Numbered from the stretch's first letter, positions 50,025 to 62,940 are shown. The stretch is 64,000 nt of DNA from Volvox africanus (GCA_030268105.1 BSDZ01000080.1:1116001-1180000), one strand, 5' to 3'. Program-made: numbers and translations. The notes: a model not told the origin generated them from the sequence alone.

Positions 50025-53000
50025 ATGTCTCCCTTAAAGCCTGAAGGCGAGAACACGGACTTTAACGCTAAGCGAGCCCAAATATTGAAAATCACACAGG
50101 ATTCAACACTCACTGACGATGAGAAGCGCCATCGGATCCAAGCGCTCCACAGAGCCGACAAGTGGCTGGTCAAGCAGGAAGAGGAGGAGAAAGGTAGTTA
50201 TCGATGTGCCCGATGTCATGCATCATGTCCACTCCCGTCATGCGCATGTGTCTGTGAAGCTTATCTACTTACACAGGAAATGTGTCTTGCCTATCTTGCT
50301 TTTCTCGCCCTTGAATGCACACTTTCAGACCTCCTTTCCTTGCTGGACAGTGAGGAAGAACGGGTCAACGCAACTTGCGCGATTTGCACGGAGCTGGTCA
50401 CACGTCCAGTTACTGTACGTACCGGACCCGGCATCGTCCTAGTAGTCTAAATTTAACAATACCGAGCTCCGGGGCGTAATACGTCCCAGATATGCTATCG
50501 ATGCATTATTTAGCGCCATGTTAATGTCACCGATTGCATTGGTTTGGGCACATTATGGATGTCTGCCCCTCCGTTATGGTGGAAGTTTCGACATGTTTAG
50601 CCCTAGTGCCTTGTTTACCGTATTTACTTTCCACAATGTATTTCCTACACCCCCACAGCTTGCCTAAGCCCCCTTACGCCCCCCCTACATTCCCACAGCT
50701 TGCATGCCAGCACAACATCTGCCTGAAATGCATCCAGTCCTACGGCAAGCAGAAGACTTCCATGCGCAGCTGTGCCATATGCCGGGTGCCCATTTCAAAG
50801 GACATTATTGACAATCCAAGGTGTGCAGGCGATGCGAGGCTTTCCGTCGATAATGGGATGCAGTGTTGCTATCCGGCTTTGTCAAATGGATTAGACACCA
50901 CACCTGACTTATTTATAGTCGTGCCATTCAGCGCATGGATAACCTGCTATAAGACGTCGAACCTTCTCAACCCCTGCCGTTCTAACCTGCCCTCCCCTTG
51001 CCCCGACATAAGCAAAGTTGTCTTTTGGATAATTCTTTTCTCATGCGTTGAAATACACAGCTTCGATAACTGATAAAGTCTTTTTCACACCTTATCGCTC
51101 CTTTTCACACCCAGGGTGAACACAACCATGGTCGCGCATCTTCGCATGTTAAAAGTTAAACATATGGGCGCTAAGCAGGTTGCTGTGGCCCAAGTCCATC
51201 GCGCAGCAACTGAAGACAAGCGCCCGGAGGAGGCGTTTGTTACCTCACGGGCAGTCAGGTGCGTGTCTGGTGTGTTGCATATTCCCTGTAAACACATAGA
51301 AATACTGGTGTGTCGACCGGGTGGAGAGGCCTTGGGGAGAGTTAATGTTGGACAAGCAATCATTTACGCAAGGAATTTATGCCCATGTAAATGATCATTC
51401 GCACATGTCATTGCATGCAATTTCTGTCGCTGGGTCTCCTTTGTAATGTGGCTTTGGCCGCGTTGTTTGGTAATCGAGCAGGAAAGGGATGGCCAACGCC
51501 TGCAGTGGAAGCTTAAAAATGTCATGTCCGGCAGATCATTTCGGCCCCATCGGCCCCGAATTCGATCCACGACGGAATCGAGTGAGTTTGGATTTTACAG
51601 TTCTTCATCCTCAGATGAAAGCTCAATTGTCAGCGTTATTCGTTTCACATGGATTTACTGACCTTTGAGAATGTTGCACGCTTTCCGGAGACGCATAAAT
51701 AAATGCATTACCTTCATGTTCAAGAAACCATGTCCCTAGATCGTTCCACAACGTGCCACAATCCCGTCTCAGCCTCCATGCCTGCTTTCTAACGTTTACA
51801 TCCACTATTCATCCTACAGGGTCTGGTTGTGGGGGACATGTTTCCGAACCGCATGACGTGCAGGTACGATACCCTTGTGCAAATCAACTTGTGCCGCTGG
51901 GGTTTCTACATGCTAGGGGTGCACTAGGCAACGGGTTGGGGTGAAATAGAGACAGGAAGGCGGAAGAAACTGCAGAAAACATGAACATGGATGCAACAAC
52001 CGAATGTTCCCTTGCATCCATGCTGATTTTTCGCGTCCCACAATTCACCTGCTCCCTCTATCCCATACCTCTCTTTGTGTCCCAATAACAGGATGTGGAA
52101 CGCTCACCTGCCGCATGTCGCCGGCATCGCCGGGCAGAGCCGCATAGGTAGGTATTTTCGCACCCAGCTGGTAATTCCCTCCTGTAGTTCACCGCTTTCA
52201 CCTGCAATCTACCCATCTGCTGGCAATCTATCTGTTAATCAGCGTTGTTAAATCGCACATTAAGTTGCCATTTATCTTGTCCTCTTACGTTATCGTTCTC
52301 GATGCACTTCTATGTACGCAGGAGCTCAGTCCGTCGTGCTGTCAGGAGGTTACGAAGATGACGTGGACGAGGGTGACTATTTCCTCTATACGGGCAGCGG
52401 TGGCAAGGTGGGAGTAGGATTAGCTAAGCCAACCGCGGTGAAGGCTGAAGAGCAGATGTCGGGTAGCGCATGCAATAGTAGGAATTTGGAGGGATCCATT
52501 TTGGTCAGCACAGCCGGCCTGCCTGTGGTTGCGCGGCCTGAATTAATACCTGAGCAGGTCAGGGAATAGTGAGGCTGAAGATTGGTGATAGTTTTACACT
52601 TATACAATTGCCGCTGTGCCTCATTGTTTAGGAAACCATTATGCATCTGAGGGGGTCATGCTTGCGAAGGGGACTGTTGCACTATTGCCGGAGGGAAATC
52701 AGACTTGAAATTGCTGGCAGTAAATAAATTGTTCGGGTTTTCTCGGCCTTCCTCCCTGCTATTTAGCGTCCCCACCCACCAAACTCTCAGCTTTTCAGTT
52801 TGCTCTTCCGCTGACACAGCCACCGCGCTATGGTTCTCTTTTCTTCTCCGCAGAACCTGGAGGGCAATAAGCGCAATGGCGCGCATGACCGAGACCAAGT
52901 GAGTCGCATGCGTGCGTGCCAGCGTTCTGTCTGCATCCTACCTGGGACCATCTGATGCAGTGGACGTTTTCCCTCGTCACCAATTCCCTGTTGGGTTTCA

Positions 53001-56000
53001 ACATCGCTATGTGCGCGCATTATCGTTATGCCAATGTTCATCATGGGCACCCTCGGCCGCGGCCTTGGGGAGCCAAAAGCATGTCCACACCTAGCTTTCC
53101 CTCCCCCTTGTAGCGTTTACACTTGCTCCTTTTTCCTTTACCCTTACCAGGAATTTTCCCGCTACAATCTCGCTCTTAAAAAGTCTTGTGAGCAGGGTTT
53201 GCCGGTGCGGGTCATCCGTAGCTCCAAGGTGCGCCCAATTGCCATGGGGATCCGTGTCGTGTGGCTTCATAGTTCGGTCCTCTTAAGTTTTATGATTGTT
53301 ATGACACAAGCTCGTTGTTTTCCTATCGGGGGGAAAGCTGCATCCCGTGCATTAAGAACGATAAGTACCTCGGCTGTGTGGTTATTTATGTTTTCATTCC
53401 ACATGCCTTAGTAAAGTAAGGATATCTACGATCCGTCGAGAAATCGTCCCCCCAATCGGCGGTGGAGTTTCATCTTCCTCATCCACCTCAAACCCCTTCA
53501 TTGAAACCTTGTCCGGGTCTTGACTGTCCACCCGGCCCCTACCTACGCACTCCAGGAAAAGCGCAGTGCCTACGCGCCCAAGGTAGCGCAAGAAAGCGCT
53601 ACCGACCGGGACTTTGAGCACAAGAAGGGCGATGACAACGATGATGATGAGGGGGAAAAGGAGGAGGACAATGATGGGGCCGACGGATCCGAGGGGGAGG
53701 ATGAAGCGGAGGAGGAGGAAAAGGAGGCTGACGACGGATCGCTTAAGATGGCCAAAGCGATCGCTAACAACCCCGTCCGCTACGACGGTGTCTACCGGAT
53801 TCTGGCTTGCTGGCGCGGCAAGGGCGCTGCGAACTACCTCGTATGCAGGTGCGTATAATTGTGTTATAAATGAGAACAGGGAGTGGGAGATAGAAAAGGG
53901 TGTTCGGATATTCGCGGAATCAACTTTGGGAGCTGGCTAACGATAGAACTCAGGCCCTTTGTTAGAGGTGTTGCATGGGTGCATGGCATCATGTGGTTGC
54001 GATGCATTCGGTCGGCTTGGGGACATGTCGGAAATTCGGTCTTCCTGCCAGGAACTCCAACTTACTGCGGTTCGATGCCCATTCAATAAGTGATTGCATG
54101 TCCCTTCTCCCTGTTTTTCTCCCGGGGCCCCGGCTCTCAGGTACCTCTTTGTGCGGTGCGACAACGCCCCTGCGCCCTGGTCCATGGATGACGGCGGTGA
54201 CAAGCCCGACCTCTCGGTGTGTGTTATGTTCAAAGCAACGACCTGGGTATTTCCATCCATACTTAGGCAACTTACCACAAAGAGGGACGCACTGTTGCGG
54301 CCGCCTCATCAGACTGGACAAGGCCGAATCAAGTCGTGCCATGCTGGCACCAAGGAAGGCTGGGTGCACACACAAATGGCATAGCCATGAACTCTTGGAT
54401 CTAATGCACGCATATACTGGTTTGGGGTCATAAGCTTGGATGCGAAAGCTTTCTTCATGTTTCCCCTTTTCAGAGCCTGGGCTGACGGGCTATATACCCA
54501 GGATAGCTACCGGAAAAGAGTGTGGCTGATAGATATGCTGTTTTCTTCACAACCCCCAGATTCCCGCACGTGCTCAAAAGGAAATCGAGGCGGCCAAAGC
54601 ACTGGGCGAGGATATAACCTACATGACAAGCGAGCCGGCGTGGTGGGCCTTGGGGCAGGATTAGAGACGAGCGCGGTGGGGTTCTGGGCTGGGGATAAGA
54701 AAGGTCCGCGAATTGAGTCGAAATAGCTTACTGGGAAAAGAGTTGTGAAAGAACCTGTTTCACCAAGTGACGTTCGTTGGATAGGGTAAGTGATCAAAGT
54801 ACCAACTTTATGGAAAATGATATGGTCCTTGCCATCGTTTAAGTCAAGCGACCGTTAAGGTCGCCAAGTCCAGGATCACTCCTCAAAGATGCCTTATGTG
54901 TATGGTTGATCTGCTGCACGCGTACACCCTCCTCGAGTTCTCGTGCATTTTCGTCTATGGTTGCATTCTCAGCCTACCCATTATACAGCGTCAAAACGTC
55001 CGCTTTGCCTTTCTAACTTCGGGGTTCGTCCTCCACTCAATTCTTGTCTTTCCGTAGGGACTACGACCCGGTGGTGGAAGAGTGGACCTGGACCAGGTCG
55101 CCGCCACGTGGTGAAAAAGCAGTAAAGCGGAAGGAGGAACCACTGGAGAAGAAAATCAAAGTGAGGGACGACTTACATGGGTGGGCGTCTTGCGCCGAAG
55201 GGTTCATGAAAAGAAAACTGACCCGGGCCTAGAAATCGGGCTCGCCATTCCGTTGAGGGGAACCCTAATCCAAACTGCGTCCTCGCTGTTCGACTTCTGT
55301 GCTATGTGTGCAGTCGGCCCAGCGCGATCTGAAGAGGCAACAGCAGCTCATGAAGATGTACACGTAAGTGCTCGGTGGGTAGTGATATAAATCATACTGT
55401 GGATATTCGGTCCTGAACCACCCCCTTTTTCTTTCTATTCCCTTCCGTAGCTGCGCGCTTTGCAATCTCCGCTCAATGCGGCCAGTCTATACGCCCTGCG
55501 GGCACCTTTTTTGCTTGGAGTGCCTGAAGGTAGGATCGCAGGCTGGACGAATGTCCCTCTTACGCAGCTCGTGATCATATCTATCCCAGTCTGGTTATGA
55601 GCACCGGCCTACAAATAGGGTCTTAGGAAATGGATATAATCTCAAGTTAAGTGGCGGATTCGCCATAGGATGGCTTAGGATCTTCGCAGGCGCAGGTGCA
55701 CCCAAGTCCCATGATGCTCAGTGAATTTCCTTGCTGGGATGGTCTCTCACGTTCGGGTCTGCAGTTCTCCATCCGTGGGTCAATGTGGTCCGGTATGTAT
55801 TATGTTGCAGGCGCATGCTCACATCACACCTTCTTGCACTCGCTTTTCTATCCGTTTGGCTATAGCGCATACTTTACTTGTTGTGCATCTTTCCCCGGTC
55901 CTGTGCCCGCGGCTGTTTTTTTATCACGATCCTGCCCTGCTCTGGCTCATGCGTGCAGGGTAAATTTGAGGCTGACGACCAGGTGCGATTGGGCCATGAA

Positions 56001-57822
56001 AGGGACAAAGTGACAGGTCTACGCAGAGCGCGCGGGTAGTTTTATGCGTATCTTTTTGAGTGCCTGACTATTAGCATTCTTCGGCGTCCATTTTTATTCT
56101 TCGGCGTCCGCATTCGGTTCACTCTTTAACTCCGTTTGGACTTGCAAGCTCTGTCTGCCGTGCTGAGAGCAGGAATCCGTGTAATTTGCGTGGAGCCATG
56201 CCAACGTGAGGACGTGTACTTTTGTTTCGCGTCTTTCCTTTCTTCCCCATTACAGCGGGGTCGTGCTAATGCACGACGCTCATCTCGAGCCTCTATTCTC
56301 CGGAAGCCATGTCCGGCCAAGAACTGCACGAAGGACCTGGTGGCCTTTATGGAGGCTATCAAGGTCAACAAGTGGGTGCCGGAGGTTTTGTATGTTTCTG
56401 CGTGTGTCTCCTTCCGTCTGCGCTGTAGAGACAGGCAGGCGGGTGTGGTAGCTGGCTACCAAAACGCGGTCGTGTGCATCCGTACTCGCAGCAGCACCCA
56501 TCTAAGTTGTATGACCTGTGGTGGATTGTACTTATTGTTTCGTCACATGTATTTCGCACAATACATGCACACGCTGCCGCACACTTACACGTGCTTTGTG
56601 TCTAGTTTGCTCTTATTGCTGCGCTTTGCTGTGTAGTGTATAGACATGTTCCCTCACTTTCTTCCAACTATGCCGCAAGTTGCGGTCAATCCCATCTGTA
56701 CTCCCATATCCGGACCTCCGTCCATTCCCCTTCCCGAACAGTGCTATGCAAGAACAGCTCGTGTCCGCCTTGGCGATCCTGAAGGAAAAAGAAGAAGCAG
56801 TGGCGGCGTTGGAGCGCCAACTGGGCAACGATATCCAGGACCCGCCAGATGTGGCAGCAGAGGAGGCGCAGCAGGAGCCACCGGTGCAGGAAGAAGCTGA
56901 GGCTTTACAGGAGGCTGAGACAGAAGCCCCCGGGGGCGCCGTAAAGGATAGTGCCGAGGCTGTAGTGTCTGAAGATATGGCAATGACGGATGCTGTGGCG
57001 CCCACTCCGGCGCCCAGTCCGACGGCGCCTCAGGCCGTTGATGCTGAACCGCAGCCGCAGCCAGATGTGGTGGCGCCAAAGTCAAATTCACCGCAAGATC
57101 CTGTACCGCAGCTACAATTAGGCACAGAGGGCAGCCGATGGCGTGCCGAGGCCAACATGCTCGCCCTTCAACACCCTGATTTTGATGTCGGGCTAATCTC
57201 TGGGCTTCTCGACGACCAGGGGGGGGACGTCCATGAAGTCGACGCTTACATCAAGGTATAAATGGAGTGTATGTTCATGTTCTTGGAATGGAAAACAAGC
57301 GGCCTTACGGGAGGGCAGGAGAGGAACTTGCAAGGTGGTATGCCTATTTGGGGTTTTCCTGAAAGCCCCAGGATCGTGATAGGTCATTCTGTCTCAAAAA
57401 CCTGTCCTGACATGTTCGCCCATTTTTCGATTTCTGTGTTGCAGCGCATTAAAAGGATCCAGCAGACGGCGGCCCGGAAATCACAGCCGCGCCAGGACGG
57501 CGGCGGCGCTGCAGCCAAGGGTTCGAATAGGAAGTCTAAAAAGGGCAGTTCCCCAGCCAAACGGCCGGCAGCTGCGGAGCCCGAGGAGCTAGAAGACACG
57601 ACTGGGAAGCGGCAGAAGCTGATGGAGGGGCATGAGGGCAGCGACACGGTCATAACAAAATGTATTGGCGGTGAGATGGATGTGGATATGGCGGAGGGTA
57701 GCGGCGTCAGGGTCGATAAGGGCAAAGCTAAGGCAAAATCCAACCGGGTGGGCAAGGAATTAGTGAAGGGCAAGGAGAAGGCGGTTATGCCTGGACGGGC
57801 AAAGCGGCTGAAGGCAGCGTAA
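50025..57822 (+). CDS. VIM: UHRF/VIM (ORTHRUS)-type RING-SRA-RING E3 ubiquitin ligase
   Basis: Twenty exons remain in frame: 50025-50193, 50329-50414, 50699-50820, 51115-51258, 51482-51581, 51820-51863, 52092-52147, 52322-52407, 52854-52898, 53151-53228, 53556-53848, 54141-54216, 54560-54642, 55058-55160, 55314-55363, 55451-55529, 55959-55982, 56256-56389, 56742-57255 and 57445-57822, about 887 aa. VIM/UHRF proteins bind hemimethylated CpG through the SRA domain and ubiquitylate histone H3 to maintain DNA methylation. RING1 (C73-C113) is C-x2-C-x11-C-x-H-x2-C-x2-C-x13-C-x2-C. The SRA (about 175-433) shows [85 protein letters not shown] and [17 protein letters not shown]2 starts [20 protein letters not shown] (from C513) and ends CPAKNC. 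A 64-aa acidic insert (320-383) splits the SRA. There is no PHD finger. A CUE/UBA-like helix (about 731-762) and a basic C-terminal tail follow RING2. Confidence 0.93.
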
Positions 57823-60431
57823 ATACTACGGTTGGGGAGGGTCCAGGGAATTCGGTGGGAAGGCTGCTGAAAATGAAAAAGTCATTGAGCAACTATCGTG
57901 AGCCTCGTAGCTCTAGGGCTTTTGCGAGCCCCGTACGCTGGAATGAACGATGTATGACGCAAGTGATTAAAATTGCGAGGAGGCATTTTGGCTTCGTTTG
58001 CTGGAGAGAACTTGGATGTAGGAGCTAAGGAGGGAGGCTCAGCTTGAAGGAAATGCGGTTTCGTGGGATAGCCTAATCTGTCTTGCTCACTTACCTGTCT
58101 TAGTACTTATCCACCTGTCCAACCCTAATCACTTAAGTGTCGTACATAGTTGGCCGCATCCCATGCCGGTAAATCGTTATTTTTCGAATTATACTTTTCT
58201 GTTATCTCTTCGACTCTTTTTTTGACCGTGATCCTTTCGGCTCCTACGCCAACTCTACGCGTCTTTGTTCGTGGTCATCTCGGGCATCGGGCATGGAACA
58301 GTATGTTATTGGCGGAGCTAACGTCTGTATGTTTTTATGCGTACTCATATCGGGCGTTGAGCCGTGTGACGGGTGCCTATGGTATATGGCCATTTACAGT
58401 GTGCCTTCATCCCCCGGATTGCGCGTGGGTGTAAGGTACTAGACGACGAAATGGACGTAACAAGTCCTGTCAGACTATACGAGGGGGAAAGAAGCTTGTA
58501 CCTTCGGGTTCAGTGCCTCGTATGTTTCTGAGTAAAAAGAGCATCTAGTCATTAGGTAGAGGACGCGTGATGATTAGGAACCTTCAACCTCCGAATTGCA
58601 GGGTTTGTATTCATTTATCGAGGATGTGTTTTGTATGAGTTTTGCATCCATTCGATCGAGGATGAGTTTTCGATGCGATTCAGTACAGTGCGCGGATTTG
58701 CATCACCTATTGTTCGGCGGCAGCTTGTTGGCCGTTTTGTGTCGATATCTTGCCCTGTATACTCTGCTGTAATACAGCGCAGTCAGCAGTCCGGTGATCT
58801 CGTGGTTAGGCATGTATATCAGTGGTGGTGGTGGGCATGGAACTATAATACAAATTATATGCACCTCAGGTGAGGAGTGTTCCCTCCGCGGTCTCCCAGT
58901 TGGGGAAGGGTAGTTGCTGCCGTGACTTTCAATGTTGAATCCGGAACATTTTTGCGCGTGGGGCCTCCCAGAGTTAGTGCGTGCAATATCAGCCGACCCA
59001 CGGGTCAATACCAGCCCAACACGCTATTGCGTTTTACAGCATACTGCATATCAGGATACCTGAGGAATGACATGGGGAAAAAGTAAAAGTGCCCTTATTT
59101 GCCTTTCTTACAGATTACGTTCGAAGCTTGATCTAATGTGATCCCAAATACCTAGCCTCCAGGGAGCTGTCGTCCGATGAATGGCGATGGATTTGGTTCA
59201 CAGCAGTACCACGTTGGTCCATCCGCTTCATTCAACTCCTACTGGTACCGTAGCAGGGAGTCGGTCCGCATACCGGCGGCTGGATCATCCAGACCGCACG
59301 TCCTAGCGTCACGGCGGACCAGCAACCAGCTGCAGCCCTCAAACCCCGCTTTATAATTGTGAAAAACGTAGATCGCACGCCGCCGTTGCTGCCGCAAGAC
59401 CCCTCCGCGTCGTCATCAATTCCGTCCAGATTTAGAGTCGCCTTTCCGACATCAATTTACCGCAGCTCTGCCTTGCCGTCGTCATCTTCCTCACTGCTAA
59501 AGCAAAGTCGGAGAGGGAGCCGGTCAAGGGTTCATACGACGCTGGTGGGGTCATGATTACGTAGTTGCAACCTCCGCATCTTTAGCATCGTCAGTTGTGA
59601 GGGAGACGACAGAAACATCAAAGACAACGGCGACAGAAAGGAATGGCCGACCCACGGGATTTTCAGGCACGTATATATTTCGTGACGCAATCAAAATGAA
59701 ATGCCAATTATCGATGTCTTAACACTTCAGCCGAAACACCGCCATTGCCCCAAGACTGGAAAGGTATACAGCAGCCTTGTTAAGGCGCGCATTCCTCTGG
59801 ACGTTTCTGAGCATTCTGCCAAGGAGGATTTTGAGGCCAGGGTCTCAAGGGCGCATCACGTCGTGGCATACCGGTTCCCCAGAGGCAACCTACAACAAGA
59901 AAGCTGATTTTCCCCTTCGCCATTTTTCATTTCAAATCCTTAAGCTCCTTTTCCATTTTCTTGGACATCTGCGGAGAACGCGCGCTCTTGACAAAAAAAC
60001 ATTATTTGATTTTGCCTCCCCTCCTCATTCCTTCACTATCAGCACCAGGGTTCTCATCCGTTTCATCCGCCTTCCCCTCTTCCCCACCCGCCCCCGACTG
60101 CGTTCCTCTTCTTCCGCTTGACCTCCCCCCCTCCTGCCCCGTAATGTATCAGAAGGGCAAAAGGCTACGGCCCTTCTTTGGCGGGCGGCTCCGTTGATTA
60201 GTTCTATAGCTGTTCTCTGTCCCCTGTCCTTTTCCTGAATTCCGGCGCTTGGACCAGTCTTAGGGGCCGTAGCTGCTTTTAATCATCTCCTGTGCTGCAG
60301 GGGCACTTGGCTTTCCTTATCTTGCCGAATGACACACGTGACTTGTATGGCACCCTAACGCGTGCAACCCTAAGTGATGTTTTCGGTTTGCCGCTCATGC
60401 CTTGCACACGAATACGGATTTGGATACGGCT
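57823..60431. other. Intergenic region between VIM and HAD genes
   Basis: About 2.6 kb with no recognisable coding motif. The left part should be the VIM 3' UTR and the right end the HAD promoter. Short open frames at 58150, 58631, 59359 and 59777 share no family signatures or splice continuity. Confidence 0.5.
58430..58434 (+). terminator. Candidate TGTAA polyadenylation signal of VIM
   Basis: TGTAA about 610 nt after the VIM stop codon. Plausible as a volvocine poly(A) signal, but found by eye only. Confidence 0.28.
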
Positions 60432-62559
60432 ATGCCCCAGACCATGAGCCCTGGTCGTCTACACGTCCACGAGGGCATTCTGCCACGTCGCGCGAGAGGT
60501 GCTGTATTCGACATGGATGGCACTCTGCTGGATACGAACGATAGGTGGGTCCAACGGATAACCAACACATGAGCACGGAGTGGCGATATATTAACTGAAT
60601 CACTGATATCGTAATGATATCGTAACTAAGATACACATGTATGTACGACTCCCGACTCCCGACTCCCGACTCCCGACTCCCTGTAATGGCATGTGTTATT
60701 AAGCCCCCATCCGCAACTATCACCGCATTGACTGACCTCCTGATCATATACTGTGCTCTTTACCCACCTACCCCACCAACCCATGAGGCGTATGAGCTCG
60801 ACGACGAAGTATCCGAATGGAGCCGCGCCTCCGCCGATTTTCATTAAAAGCGACCATGCTCTTTATCTCTCATTCTCTTCCTTCCTCCCCCTCCTTCCCT
60901 CTATTTGTTAATACGAAAAGACGAAGACCAAGGAAATCCAAAACCCCATTCCGAAAAACGTCCGCCGTCCCGCCTGTCTCCCCCGCTCCCCCCCTCGTTC
61001 ACGCCTGTCTTCCCCGCTCCTCTCCCCCCCCCCAGGCGTGTGGAGAGTTGGCAAACGGCCTGCTCCAGACACGGCCTGCGCATTGACAAGAAGACGTACA
61101 TGGACTTGACTGGGATGTCAGGACAGGACATCGTTGACAAGCTGTGTGCGGATCAGGTAGGGCCCGGGTGGACAGAGGCAGATCGGCGGAGATGTGGTCG
61201 TACAGGAGGTACTACTTTCTAAACGAGTGCTGGAAGGTGACGCGACGAGTTACGATACGATGAGCTGATTCGTTAAACAGTTGGACGAGCAGAACCAAGC
61301 GCCCAGCAGTGTGTTCAATCTCGGGGAGGTGGTCACTGTGTTTTCGCACTCCGTACTCCCTTGGGTGTTTCCTTGTCCACGTTCTCGGAGTTCCTTCTCT
61401 TTTGATCCCCAATCCCCGCTCCCCGCTCCCCACCTCGCCAGTGGGAATTCAACCAATCTTTGCATTCCCTCCCTCCCTCCCTCCCTCCCTCCCTCCCTCC
61501 CTCCCTCCCTCCCTCCCTCCCCCCCCCCTCCCCCCCTCCCCTCACCTGCAGGGTGTGGATCTGTCGCCGGAGGAGCGCAAGGCCCTGGTGGAGGCGGAGA
61601 ACGACATCTTTAAGGCGAGAGGTCTGCCCCGCAGCCCCGCAGTGAGCCCCGTTATGGACGTCCTGGAGGAGGCGCAGAGAAGGGGACTGCGGCTGGCGGT
61701 ATGCAGCGGCGGCCGCAAGGACGCGGTGGAGCAGGTGCGCCAGCAGCTGGGATGTGGGATCTGATGGAGATAGAAAGTACTTGGGAGCTGGACGTCGGGT
61801 GATATCTGCTTACTACTACTCAACTTGCAACTCCCCAACTTAACTACCCGAATCGGGAGTTGAGGTATAGGAAGTTATGAGTTGAGACAGAGAGAGGGAG
61901 AAGTATTCGGGATATGGGACTTGCGGCAGATGGAAGAATGTGGCGCATCAGGAATGACCGCATGACCGAGCACTGGCTCTGACATCAGGGCCTTATCGTG
62001 GCTGCGCTACCACCAATTCACCCCCTTCAACACCACCCATGCATAGCAACAACATCTCGGCAAACCCTAGGTCTCGGCCCCCGTCCGCAAGGTCAGCCCG
62101 GCCGCACATGGAGGGCCTGTGTCCGGTGTACTCATCCTCTCCCACTCAAGAGAGATGAGAGGATGAGCCTTGACGGTTAGTCCTGGCTTCGTCAGTGATC
62201 ATTACCAGCGTTTCGATGTTCGTCTCCCTCACACCCACTCAAGCACTCGTCATGCCGTTGTCCTGTGTTGGGTTATCTTATCCGCATCTATCTTTCATCC
62301 CTCCAAACAGTCGTTGGCGGGTCGGGGCCTAGCGGACCGCTTCCACGCCGTGGTGACCTCTGCCGATGTGCCCCACGCCAAGCCCGAGCCGGACATCTTC
62401 CTGCTGGCGGCGGAACGGCTGGGACTCAAGCCGGAGGAGTGTGTGGCATTCGAAGACGCGCCGATGGGCAAGAAGTCCGCTCGAGCAGCAGGATATATGG
62501 CGGTGGTCGACGTTACCGGGCTGCCGGGGCACCCGGATAGGGGGCAGAGGGACTCATGA
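60432..62559 (+). CDS. HAD-superfamily hydrolase (beta-phosphoglucomutase / phosphatase-like)
   Basis: Four exons in frame: 60432-60544, 61036-61156, 61552-61734 and 62311-62559, about 221 aa. All four HAD motifs are present: motif I FDMDGTLLDT (nucleophile D27, acid/base D29), motif II LAVCSGG (S130), motif III HAKPEPDIFLLAA (K163), and motif IV VAFEDAPMG (E187, D188). The alpha-helical cap lies between motifs I and II, in exons 2 and 3, a subclass I cap as in beta-phosphoglucomutase, phosphoglycolate phosphatase and pseudouridine/FMN phosphatases. The Lys-Pro-x-Pro-Asp spacing fits this subgroup, but the substrate is not determinable. There is no obvious transit peptide, so cytosolic location is likely. 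Intron 2 ends in a CCCT tract immediately before its acceptor. The ATG at 60432 is used; the ATG at 60444 is an in-frame alternative. Confidence 0.9.
60647..60681. repeat. (GACTCCC)n heptamer repeat
   Basis: Five perfect 7-bp units in HAD intron 1. Confidence 0.95.
61468..61548. repeat. (CCCT)n / poly-C tract at an intron 3' end
   Basis: CCCT copies followed by C-runs fill the end of HAD intron 2 and abut the CTGCAG acceptor of the exon at 61552, the same arrangement as in oligoribonuclease intron 4. Confidence 0.96.
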
Positions 62560-62639
62560 TGGGGCGTCGGGGGCGGCTTCCGCCGGAACGTGGAGGGCAC
62601 CTGTCGGGAGCAGCGACCAATGACATAGCGAGGCAAGAA

Positions 62640-62796
62640 CGGAGGAAAGAGGAGGAAAGAGGAGGAAAGAGGAGGAAAGAGGAGGAAAGAGGAGGAAAGA
62701 GGAGGAAAGAGGAGGAAAGAGGAGGAAAGAGGAGGAAAGAGGAGGAAAGAGGAGGAAAGAGGAGGAAAGAGGAGGAAAGAGGAGGAAAGAGGAGGA
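62640..62796. repeat. 10-bp minisatellite (GGAGGAAAGA)n
   Basis: About 15 near-perfect 10-bp purine units starting about 80 nt after the HAD stop codon, probably within the 3' UTR. Confidence 0.96.
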
Positions 62797-62819
62797 GAGA
62801 GGTGGAGAGAGGTGGAGAG

Positions 62820-62940
62820 AGGAGGAGAGGGAGAGAGGGAGAGGAGGAGAGGGAGAGAGGGAGAGAGGGAGAGAGGGAGAGAGGGAGAGAGGGAGAGAGG
62901 GAGAGAGGGAGAGAGGGAGAGAGGGAGGGAGGAGAGGGAG
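62820..62940. repeat. (GAGAGAGG)n octamer repeat
   Basis: GAGAGAGG-type purine units, contiguous with the preceding minisatellite after a short GGTGGAGA transition. Confidence 0.94.
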
